NCBI RefSeq assembly: GCF_000379825.1
Contig: NZ_KB903837.1
Coordinates: 132,762-196,761 of the forward strand
DNA length: 64,000 nucleotides
Source of the DNA: Longispora albida DSM 44784
Lineage (GTDB): Bacteria > Actinomycetota > Actinomycetes > Mycobacteriales > Micromonosporaceae
Reading direction: 5' to 3'
In this document: positions 52,100-58,965 of the stretch, one piece after another
Numbering within the stretch: the stretch's first letter is position 1
How the letters are laid out: each line of letters starts with the position of its first letter
The notes under the pieces: generated by a model
Databases searched by the model: none
Seen by the model: the letters and a program-made list of their open reading frames with translations, nothing else
Told to the model about the DNA's origin: nothing
Translations under genes and position numbers: made by a program

Positions 52100-52675
52100 G
52101 TGGACGCAGACCGCGACCCGGAACTCGCCGGAATCCTGGCGAGCAGCGAGCCGTCCGTGGTGACCGAGGACGAGTGGGACTGGCACGGGGCCCCGCTGCC
52201 CTTCCGGATCTCCGGCCACCTCGGCGCGTTCCGGCTGCCGGAGCACCTGGTCACCTCGGTGCGGTGCCTGGTGAGCGTCGCCGGGCGGCTGGTGGTGTGT
52301 GAGACGCCCCGCGACACGCACATCTGGCCGGGCGGGCGCAGGGAGGGCGGCGAGAGCTTCGGCGAGACCGCGGCCCGTGAGGTGCTGGAGGAGACCGGCT
52401 GGAAGATCGACCCGGCTTCACTGGCCCCGGTCGGCTTCCTCCACTTCGAGCACCTCGTGCCCCCGCCGGCCGGCTATCCATACCCCAGCCCCGACTTCCT
52501 CCAGCTTGTCCTCGGCGCGGCCGTCGCGGAGCCCGCAGACCAGCCGGAGAACTGGACGGACGACGTGGGCGGCTGGGAACTGCGCAGCTACCTCGCCGAC
52601 CCGGCCGAGCTGGCGGCCCTGCCACTGGACGACTTCCAGCGCGTGTGCGCGTCGGTGTTCCTGGCTGCCGGTTAG
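52100..52675 (+). CDS. NUDIX hydrolase
   Basis: A 191-residue NUDIX protein with a complete box (GGRREGGES to REVLEETGW). GTG at 52100 follows GAGAGGAACA. It lies 14 bases after the HxlR gene and overlaps the convergent lipoprotein gene by four bases. The substrate is unknown. Confidence 0.9.
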   Translation: MDADRDPELAGILASSEPSVVTEDEWDWHGAPLPFRISGHLGAFRLPEHLVTSVRCLVSVAGRLVVCETPRDTHIWPGGRREGGESFGETAAREVLEETGWKIDPASLAPVGFLHFEHLVPPPAGYPYPSPDFLQLVLGAAVAEPADQPENWTDDVGGWELRSYLADPAELAALPLDDFQRVCASVFLAAG

Positions 52676-53460
52676 GTCACGGCCGGCAGGTTCTCGCACA
52701 GGCGGGCCGGGAACGCGGGTTCCGTGCCGAGGGCGTCCGCGCAGCCAGCGGACTTCCCGGTAGCGAACTCCTTCCAGCCGTTGCTGTCCCAGCGCAGGTA
52801 CACCCTGCGGGTCCTGCTGGGCACAGAGCACGCAGTCGCGGCACCCTCGGCGGGCGGGCAGTCACCGGCGGCGGGGTTGAGGTCGAAGACCAGCCAGTTC
52901 TGCTCGCAGCCGCGCACCGTGCGCACGCCGCGGATGCGTTTGACCGGGACGTCCATCGTGCCAACCACCAGATCGATCCACAGCGGATCGCAGTGGTCGG
53001 CCGGCGGCTTGCAGCCGAGCGTGTCATGGCAGCGCCGGAAGGCCCCGGCCTCCTGCGTCCATCGGCTGCCGGGGATGCTGTTGAGAGACAGGGTCCGCGT
53101 GCCGACAGGGCGGCTGACCTTCACCGTCACCGGCACCGTGGTCTTCTCTGCGCACACGCGGAGTGTGTCGTAGCTGTAGCCGGGCGAGTAGACGAAGCTG
53201 GCGAAGATCGTCTCACCTTCCTCCGTGACGTTCGTGGCCTTGGGATCCCTGGCGCAGCCGGGCTTGCCTGCGGGGAGGCTGAGGTCGACGACGAACGTGT
53301 CCTCGGCTGGACCCGGCCTGACTCCGGCGACCTCCGCCATGACCGGCGCCGCGCTCGCTACCCCCGTGTCCGCCGGACCGGCCGCCGGCTGGCCCCCGCA
53401 ACCAGCCAGCAGCATCGTCCCGGCGGCAAGCACGCTGATGAGTGTGCTGACCTTCCGCAT
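52672..53460 (-). CDS. Cys-containing lipoprotein of unknown function
   Basis: A 262-residue lipoprotein with lipobox LLAGC (Cys21). The mature part has about ten cysteines (for example CHDTLGCKPPADHC, CEQNWLVFDLNPAAGDC), suggesting disulfides on the cell surface. I do not recognise a domain. It is followed on the same strand by nothing and preceded by a GNAT gene nine bases away. Confidence 0.78.
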   Translation of the reverse strand: MRKVSTLISVLAAGTMLLAGCGGQPAAGPADTGVASAAPVMAEVAGVRPGPAEDTFVVDLSLPAGKPGCARDPKATNVTEEGETIFASFVYSPGYSYDTLRVCAEKTTVPVTVKVSRPVGTRTLSLNSIPGSRWTQEAGAFRRCHDTLGCKPPADHCDPLWIDLVVGTMDVPVKRIRGVRTVRGCEQNWLVFDLNPAAGDCPPAEGAATACSVPSRTRRVYLRWDSNGWKEFATGKSAGCADALGTEPAFPARLCENLPAVT

Positions 53461-53469
53461 GAGCGGAGT

Positions 53470-54000
53470 CTAGGTCGCCGCCTCGCCACGCGGCAGCACC
53501 CGGGTCATCATCAGGTTGAGGTCATCGTCCACCCGGACCATCGCGCCGGGATCCGCGGTGACGAACCCATAGGCGACTCCGCGCCCGTCGGGCTCGTAGC
53601 CGCGCCTGACGTACATGAGCTGTGCCGGCCCGTAGTCGGGGTACAGGCCGACGCCGAGCCCCGCGACGGAGCTCCGGGTCGCGATCAGCGCCTCGGCCTC
53701 GTCCATGAGCGCGGTCGCGACATGGCGCCGCCGGAAGTGGGGTAGGACGTTGAGGTCCGAGATCTCAGGAATCCCCGCGTCGCGAAACGGGACATAGCCA
53801 CTGTTCCACAGCACGGTGACGTAGCCGGCGAACGCGCCTTCCACGGATGCCACGAGGACGGCGCGGGTTCCGGCGGCCTGTGCTTCAAGGTACTGCTCGT
53901 AGTGAGTGGCTGTCTTGCCTGGCCAGCCGAGCACCGCGAACGCCTGTGCCATCTCGGGGATGCCGGCCGAGGTCAATGAGTGGATGTCGATGGATTGCAT
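53470..54000 (-). CDS. GNAT-family acetyltransferase
   Basis: A 176-residue GNAT protein. The acetyl-CoA motif region is LNVLPHFRRRHVATALMDEA and the following strand LGVGLYPDYGPAQLMYVRRGYEPDG. ATG at 54000 was preferred over two Met codons just upstream. It is divergent from the TetR gene. The substrate is unknown. Confidence 0.85.
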   Translation of the reverse strand: MQSIDIHSLTSAGIPEMAQAFAVLGWPGKTATHYEQYLEAQAAGTRAVLVASVEGAFAGYVTVLWNSGYVPFRDAGIPEISDLNVLPHFRRRHVATALMDEAEALIATRSSVAGLGVGLYPDYGPAQLMYVRRGYEPDGRGVAYGFVTADPGAMVRVDDDLNLMMTRVLPRGEAAT

Positions 54001-54068
54001 GGCGGCCATGATTGGCCACAGCAAGGGCTGACGCCACTGAATACCTGTGCCGGGGGCTGTGCGAACAA

Positions 54069-54096
54069 CGCTATAGCGCAGGGCGAGCAGCGCTAT
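54069..54096. promoter_or_regulatory. candidate TetR operator
   Basis: The palindrome CGCTATAGCG (54069-54078) and the inverted pair ATAGCGC (54073-54079) / GCGCTAT (54090-54096) lie just before the TetR gene in the gap to the divergent GNAT gene. Confidence 0.55.
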
Positions 54097-54106
54097 GGTG
54101 AGGCGT

Positions 54107-54802
54107 ATGACGGGCGATGTGGGTGCCAGGGAACGGATTCTGCGCGCGGCGGCCGAGTTGCTTGCGGAGTCTGGGGGCGCGCACGTGTCGACCCGGGCGG
54201 TGTGCGCGGCGGCCGGGGTGGGCGCGCCGACGCTGTACCACTACTTCGGCGACCGCGACGGCCTGTTCGAGGCGGTGGTCGAGCACGGCATGGCCGAGTA
54301 CCTCGCGGCGAAGGGCGCGGCACCGTCCACAGGGGACCCGGTCGGGGATCTCCGGCGTGGCTGGGACTCCCATGTGGGCTTCGGCCTGGCCAACCCGGCG
54401 TTCTACGCCCTGATCTACGGCAGCACGCGACCGGGCAGGCGGCCGGGTGCCACCGCCGAGGCGTACAGGATGCTGCTGGACCTGGTCGAGGCAGTCGCGC
54501 GAGCCGGGCGGCTGACCGTGCCCGCCGAGACGGCCGCCGCCATGATCCACGCGGCCTCGGCCGGCGTGACCCTGCACCTCATCGCTGGCGGCGGTGAGCA
54601 GCTGGATCTGGATATGGCGGCGCGCACCAGGGAGGCGGTGCTGGCCGCCGTGACCACCACGGGGGCTGGCCCGGGTGAGGTCTCCAGCCTCGCCGCGCAG
54701 GCGATCGCCCTCGAAGCCGGGCTCGGGAGCGCGGAGGCCGGGCGGCTCACCGCCGCCGAGGCGGCGATGCTCCGCGAGTGGCTGCGCAGGCTCGCGGCGT
54801 GA
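54107..54802 (+). CDS. TetR-family transcriptional regulator
   Basis: A 231-residue TetR protein. The N-terminal helix-turn-helix contains STRAVCAAAGVGAPTLYHYF; the C-terminal domain is helical. ATG at 54107 keeps the upstream inverted repeats in the untranslated leader; an ATG at 54095 lies inside the repeat and has AGGGCGAG at good spacing, so it remains possible. It probably represses itself and perhaps the divergent GNAT gene. Confidence 0.88.
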   Translation: MTGDVGARERILRAAAELLAESGGAHVSTRAVCAAAGVGAPTLYHYFGDRDGLFEAVVEHGMAEYLAAKGAAPSTGDPVGDLRRGWDSHVGFGLANPAFYALIYGSTRPGRRPGATAEAYRMLLDLVEAVARAGRLTVPAETAAAMIHAASAGVTLHLIAGGGEQLDLDMAARTREAVLAAVTTTGAGPGEVSSLAAQAIALEAGLGSAEAGRLTAAEAAMLREWLRRLAA

Positions 54803-54829
54803 CGGGGGATGAGTCGGGGCTCGCGCTGG

Positions 54830-55060
54830 TCACGGCCTCCTGACGACGGGGCGGCGGGGCACGGGCAGCCCGCCGGCCACAGTGGACACTGCTGGCCCGA
54901 GCTTGCCCCGCAGCTCGGTGTACTCCTCGGTGCTCAGCACCAGGAACGCCATAGACAGCACGTCTTCTGCTGACAGCCCAGCTGGCACGGCGAGCAGGAT
55001 GTCATCCCGGTCGGCGATCCGGACCAGCACGGGCAGCGTCGAGCAGCGCACGACCCGCAT
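54830..55060 (-). CDS. small hypothetical protein
   Basis: A 76-residue protein (begins MRVVRCSTLPVLVRIADRDD) with no signal peptide and no known domain. It lies downstream of the XRE gene on the same strand. Upstream, at 55128-55139, is a 12-base motif (AAGGGTTACTCC) that nearly repeats one at the XRE start, so both may be controlled by that regulator. Confidence 0.55.
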   Translation of the reverse strand: MRVVRCSTLPVLVRIADRDDILLAVPAGLSAEDVLSMAFLVLSTEEYTELRGKLGPAVSTVAGGLPVPRRPVVRRP

Positions 55061-55152
55061 CGGCTCCCCCTTAACGGAGATCGGCGCTATTCCCTGTCTA
55101 CCGTAGGCCCCTAACGGGCTGTTACGTAAGGGTTACTCCGGCAAAATCGGGA

Positions 55153-55563
55153 TCAGGCATGATCCGTGCGCCGCCTGGCATTGTCCAGAAGGGACTCGAC
55201 CAGGGCCTGCACGTGGCGCCGGTCCTCGGGATCGAGCTGTGTGACCGCCGCGACCAGCACGTCGATCTCCGGATCGGTCACCGGCTCCCGCCACGTCCTC
55301 AGGCCTGCCGCGTCGGCCGCCGCGGCCCGGACGATGTCCAGGGAGACCTCCAGCCCCGCCGCCAGCCGCTCCAGCGTGGCCGGATTCGGCGGGCGGGTCA
55401 GCTTGCCGGTGGTCGCGATGTGGTGCACCGTCGACCGGGGCAACCCGCCGCGCTGGGCGACGTCTCCGTACGACCAGCGGCGTTCGTCCATCCGGGAGCG
55501 GATGAGCTGCTGCAAAGCGTTCAACGGTGCCTCGGGGTGGCCAGGGCGGTCAGCTGATAACAA
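55153..55563 (-). CDS. XRE-family small regulator
   Basis: A 136-residue protein with a helix-turn-helix at about 15-80 (SYGDVAQRGGLPRSTVHHIA) and a short helical C-terminal part (LDPEDRRHVQALVESLL). ATG at 55563. A possible operator (AAAGGTTACCCC, 55562-55573) overlaps its start codon. It is divergent from the Cys-rich peptide gene and the following cluster, and could regulate it. Confidence 0.82.
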   Translation of the reverse strand: MLSADRPGHPEAPLNALQQLIRSRMDERRWSYGDVAQRGGLPRSTVHHIATTGKLTRPPNPATLERLAAGLEVSLDIVRAAAADAAGLRTWREPVTDPEIDVLVAAVTQLDPEDRRHVQALVESLLDNARRRTDHA

Positions 55564-55709
55564 AGGTTACCCCTGGACAGGCCAGATAGTTATGCGCAGG
55601 CGAGATGTTGACTTGGCTCGATATCTGGGCCATGCTGCCGCTGTCCGCTAGTCCAGCGGTCTGTTTCCGCCCGCCGGGTGCCCGGGCGGCGTGAACAGGG
55701 GAGTGAAGA

Positions 55710-55883
55710 ATGTCGATGATATCCAGGCTCGCTGACCGGTTGCTGAACCTGGTCGTGCCCGGAGCCCGGGCCGACGCGGCCACCTGCTGGTACGGCCGGT
55801 GCCGTGGCGACGAGGGCGTGAAGCAGCTGTGCTGCGTCGACTCGAGTGGCCGGGTGACCTGCTCGCGCTGCCCGGCCGACTGA
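55710..55883 (+). CDS. 57-residue Cys-rich micropeptide with leader-like N-terminus
   Basis: The frame is ATG 55710 to TGA 55881-55883, with AGGGGAG 7 bases before the start. Residues 1-25 look like a leader (MSMISRLADRLLNLVVPGAR then ADAA), amphipathic then ending in an Ala-X-Ala-type junction. Residues 26-57 hold six cysteines (26, 31, 41, 42, 51, 54), enough for three disulfides or thioether rings. No modification enzyme of a known RiPP class lies next to it. The 5' untranslated region (55,590-55,709) contains two hairpins, and a perfect palindromic terminator follows. I believe similar small Cys-rich proteins exist in other actinobacteria but cannot name a family. Confidence 0.7.
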   Translation: MSMISRLADRLLNLVVPGARADAATCWYGRCRGDEGVKQLCCVDSSGRVTCSRCPAD

Positions 55884-55913
55884 CTGCCCGCGCCGGCTCT
55901 CGTGGCTGGCTCC

Positions 55914-55947
55914 GGGGCCTGCGGAACGTTCCGCAGGCCCCGTTCTC
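55914..55947 (+). terminator. palindromic terminator after the micropeptide gene
   Basis: GGGGCCTGCGGAA (55914-55926) pairs perfectly with TTCCGCAGGCCCC (55929-55941), followed by GTTCTCG. Confidence 0.8.
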
Positions 55948-56048
55948 GTTCCTCTGCCGGGCTCGTGTTCTGTGCTCATGGTGCGGATGCTGTTGACTCG
56001 GGGATTGGCAGTCATCAACCCTTGCGGGGGCCGGGTGGCGTCGCTACT

Positions 56049-56082
56049 GTCCAATGAGGTTGGACAGTGCGTCCAATATAAT
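56049..56082 (+). promoter_or_regulatory. promoter with repeated GTCCAAT boxes and consensus -10
   Basis: A perfect TATAAT lies at 56077-56082, 17 bases before the ATG at 56099. Upstream are two direct GTCCAAT boxes (56049-56055 and 56071-56077) 22 bases apart, and TGTCCAA/TTGGACA as an inverted repeat with a 5-base spacer. No -35 of the usual type is present at 17-18 bases, so an activator or repressor binding these boxes probably governs the cluster downstream. Confidence 0.65.
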
Positions 56083-56098
56083 CGGAATGGAGGCGGAT

Positions 56099-56521
56099 AT
56101 GTCCATCCAGCCCGGATTCGAGCCCACGGCCTACGGCTACCAGCCGGTGCAGCAGCAGTATCCCCTGCCGTACCCGGGGCCGGTCCAGTTCTCCCCGTTC
56201 CCGCAGTACTCCTCGCCGTTCCAGCAGGGCCAGCAGTTCCCGCAGGCTCAGCAGTTCGGTCAGTACCCGCAGTTCCCGCAGTTCTCCCAGTACCAGCAGC
56301 CGGTGCCGCCGTTCTTCGGGCCGCCGGTCCCGCAGCAGCCGTATGGCGTGTTCCCCTCGCCGTACCCGCAGTTCCAGCAGCAGCCACCGTTCGGCTTCTC
56401 GCCGCAGCAGTTCCCGCCCGTGCAGCAGCACCAGTACCAGCCGCAGCAGCAGTTCCAGTCCGGCCTGCCCTTCCAGCCGCCGGCTGGCCAGAGCCCGCAG
56501 CAGCGTCCGTTCCTCTACTAG
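56099..56521 (+). CDS. low-complexity Gln/Pro/Phe/Tyr-rich protein
   Basis: A 140-residue protein composed almost only of Gln, Pro, Phe, Tyr, Ser and Gly in short irregular repeats (for example QFPQAQQFGQYPQFPQ). There is almost no charge, no signal peptide and no membrane helix. Composition resembles prion-like or aggregation-prone disordered regions, unusual in a G+C-rich genome because Phe, Tyr and Gln codons are enriched. ATG at 56099 lies 17 bases after TATAAT. The next gene starts 9 bases after its stop. Function unknown; a scaffold, condensate or surface coat is possible. Confidence 0.8.
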   Translation: MSIQPGFEPTAYGYQPVQQQYPLPYPGPVQFSPFPQYSSPFQQGQQFPQAQQFGQYPQFPQFSQYQQPVPPFFGPPVPQQPYGVFPSPYPQFQQQPPFGFSPQQFPPVQQHQYQPQQQFQSGLPFQPPAGQSPQQRPFLY

Positions 56522-56530
56522 GGAGTGAGC

Positions 56531-56800
56531 ATGGGCGCGTATCCCGTGCCGAGCCTGGCGGAACGGGCAGCCATCGAGGCCGCCCGGCAGCAGGCAGCAG
56601 CGCTCCTGCTGCACACCTACCGGTGGCTGGAGGCGGCAGGCCCGATCGCGCCGCAGGTCACGGGTGCCGTACCGCCGTTGATCACCGCGGCGCAGCTCTA
56701 CTCGGCCCAGCAGTACCAGGCCTGCACCGGCCAGGTGCTCGGCGTCGTCGGTGAACTCCAGCGGCTCCGCTGGGCCTTCCCGACCCTGCCGCCCCTGTAG
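56531..56800 (+). CDS. small helical protein in the pseudo-subtilase cluster
   Basis: An 89-residue, mainly alpha-helical protein (begins MGAYPVPSLAERAAIEAARQ, ends LRWAFPTLPPL). It has no signal peptide, membrane helix or known domain. ATG at 56531 follows GGGAG; GTG 56525 is the alternative. It lies between the low-complexity protein and the pseudo-subtilase on one transcript. The 173-base gap after it holds no other gene. Confidence 0.68.
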   Translation: MGAYPVPSLAERAAIEAARQQAAALLLHTYRWLEAAGPIAPQVTGAVPPLITAAQLYSAQQYQACTGQVLGVVGELQRLRWAFPTLPPL

Positions 56801-56973
56801 CCGCGATCTCGTCTGCTGTTTTCCCGCTCCTCGTTTCCCGGCACCCCGGCAGCCGTCCGCGGCCGGGGCCGCCGGGGCGGGGCGCGGTGCCCGCAAGCCT
56901 CGCCCCGGCCGGCCAGGCGGCGTTGTCCGGGCCGGCCGGACACCGGAACCAGGACATCCGGAGAGGACGAACG

Positions 56974-58566
56974 ATGAGCCAGACACCCACGCCGGCCAAG
57001 GCGCAGCGCAAGGACAGCGCCGCCAGGCCGGCCAGCACGCGGGCCAGGCAGCCCGAGCCGCTCGGGCCGCGCCCCGAGCGGTACCTGATCTCGCCGTACC
57101 CGCCCGACGGCCACAGCCGGGCCCTCGAACAGCTCAGCAAGGAACCGGGGCTGACCATCGTCCGGACGATCAGCCCGGCTTCCGGCAGCGGGTACCCGCA
57201 GATCGCGGTCGCCGAGCTGACCGCCGACCGGGCGGCGGTGCTCGCCGTGAACGGCAAGTACCACGTCGAGCCCGACCAGTCACTGACCACCGGCGTGCCC
57301 AGCCTGGCCTTCCCCGACCCGGGTACCGGCCCGGCCGGCGAGGAAACCACGGTCACCTTCGCGGTCAGCGATCCGGAGGGCCTGCCGGTACCCGGCGTGG
57401 CCGTCCACCTGCTCGGCGGCCCCGGTACCGGCATCACCGACGCCGACGGCCGCGTGGCGATCACCGGGCCGGCCGCGGCGATGGCAAGAATCCACGGGGT
57501 GTACGTCCGGCCGAAAGCCGACCTGTGGAGCGCCTGGCTGAGCAGGCCGGAGCTGTCCGGCTCGGCGGCCAACCCGGTCGTCTGCCAGCGGATCGACCCC
57601 GCGGTCGCCTGGCACTCCAGCGCCATGGGCTTCGACCGGCTGCCCGGCTCGTACCGGGGCCGTGGCGTGCGGATCGCCCTGCTCGAATCGGGTGCCGCCA
57701 CCGCGCACCCCGACCTGGCCGGCCGGATCGAGGCCGGGCGGGACGTGACGGGGCAGGACGACAAGTCGTGGCAGGAGGACGTGCTGGGCTCCGGTACGCA
57801 CGCCGCTGCCCTGGTCGGCAGCCTCGCGGCGGAGGCGGAGCTGCACGCGTACAAGATCCTGCCCGGCGGGCGGCTCAGTGACCTGATCGAGGCGGCCGAC
57901 GCCGCGATCGCGGCCGGCGCCGACATCCTCCACATCGGAGCGGGAACGACCGGCTACTCCGCGCTCACCGCCCACAAGCTGGCCGAGGCCCACGCGGAGG
58001 GCATCGTCCTGATCGCCGCCGCCGGTGACACGGCCGGGCCGCCGCTGTTCCCGGCCGCGCTGCCCGGGGTGATCGGTGTGTCAGCGGCGGGCCGGCTGGG
58101 TACCTACCCACCGGATAGCTACCACGCCACCCAGCTTGGTAGTCTGCCCACAGTGGACGGTTACTTCAGTCCCCGGTTCGCTGGCCAGGCCGGCGTGGCC
58201 GCTCCAGGTGTCGCGGTCGTCTCCGCTGCTCCGGGCGGGGTCGCGGCCCTGGACGGCACGGGGGTCGCCGCCTCGATCATCACCGCGCTGACCGGGCTGC
58301 TGCTCGCGCACAGCCCCCACATGCAAGGCCTGGCAGGCCCGGCCCGAGCCGAGCGCGCCAGGCAGCTCCTGCACGCCAGCCGCCGTACCCTCGGCATCCC
58401 CGACGCGGTCACCGCGCTGGGGCTGACACCGCCGCAGGCCAGCCTGACGGCCCAGTACGCCGCACTGCGGCCACCGACTCCGGTCCCGGTGGCGACGGTC
58501 GCGGTACTCCGCTCGGCGTTGCGTGCCGCCGGGCTGGTGACCGGGCATCCCGCAACTGAGGGGTAG
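56974..58566 (+). CDS. subtilase-fold protein with substituted catalytic residues (pseudo-peptidase)
   Basis: A 530-residue cytoplasmic-type protein (no signal peptide). Residues 35-110 resemble an inhibitor-I9-like propeptide, 120-180 a transthyretin-like beta domain, and 205-495 a subtilase S8 fold. In the Asp block IALLESG the Asp is Glu238. In GSGTHAAALVGS the His276 is kept. In the oxyanion block AAAGD the Asn is Asp352. In the Ser block DGTGVAAS the nucleophile Ser is Gly430. With no Ser nucleophile it should not be an active protease by the usual mechanism. It ends a four-gene set with a micropeptide, a low-complexity protein and a helical protein. It may bind peptides or act as a scaffold. 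A terminator follows. RBS GAGAGGACG precedes ATG 56974. Confidence 0.83.
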   Translation: MSQTPTPAKAQRKDSAARPASTRARQPEPLGPRPERYLISPYPPDGHSRALEQLSKEPGLTIVRTISPASGSGYPQIAVAELTADRAAVLAVNGKYHVEPDQSLTTGVPSLAFPDPGTGPAGEETTVTFAVSDPEGLPVPGVAVHLLGGPGTGITDADGRVAITGPAAAMARIHGVYVRPKADLWSAWLSRPELSGSAANPVVCQRIDPAVAWHSSAMGFDRLPGSYRGRGVRIALLESGAATAHPDLAGRIEAGRDVTGQDDKSWQEDVLGSGTHAAALVGSLAAEAELHAYKILPGGRLSDLIEAADAAIAAGADILHIGAGTTGYSALTAHKLAEAHAEGIVLIAAAGDTAGPPLFPAALPGVIGVSAAGRLGTYPPDSYHATQLGSLPTVDGYFSPRFAGQAGVAAPGVAVVSAAPGGVAALDGTGVAASIITALTGLLLAHSPHMQGLAGPARAERARQLLHASRRTLGIPDAVTALGLTPPQASLTAQYAALRPPTPVPVATVAVLRSALRAAGLVTGHPATEG

Positions 58567-58584
58567 TGGGAAGCCTGGTGAACA

Positions 58585-58625
58585 GGGCGGGCGGGAACCA
58601 TAACTCCGGAGGTTCCCGCCCGCCC
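58585..58625 (+). terminator. strong hairpin terminator
   Basis: A 15-bp arm (58585-58599) pairs perfectly with 58611-58625 across an 11-base loop, 18 bases after the pseudo-subtilase stop. Confidence 0.85.
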
Positions 58626-58649
58626 GCTTCATGCCCGGCAGTTGTGCTC

Positions 58650-58840
58650 CGGGCTGTGCTGCTGGCATAGTCGCAGCGTTCAAGGCGATGGCGAGCGAGG
58701 AAGCCGGTGTGAGTCCGGCACGGTCCCGCCACTGTGACCGGGGAGCCGAGTCCCGAGTGAGGCCAGGGAACCGTGAGGTTCGCCGAAGGCCGGGGCAAGG
58801 TGATGATCCGGGAGTCAGGAGACTCACGTCATCGTCACCT
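58650..58840 (+). promoter_or_regulatory. cobalamin (AdoCbl) riboswitch
   Basis: The core runs GAAGCCGGTGTGAGTCCGGC, then CCCGCCACTGTGA (about 58699-58738), with later arms and the B12-box-like AGTCAGGAGACTCACG (58813-58828). It lies 125 bases before the start of a corrinoid-type importer operon. A short stem (CGGGG/CCCCG) before the operon could form the expression platform. Binding of cobalamin would repress the operon. Edges are approximate. Confidence 0.9.
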
Positions 58841-58965
58841 CGCGCACCCGGGGCGGATCTCCCCGAGAGAGGACGGCCTTGTCATGGCCTCTTCGCTGCC
58901 TGCTGGCTACTTCCCGGCTGGTCCCGTGGTGCTGCCCGAGCCCGCGACGACTGGCTGGAGCCCAG

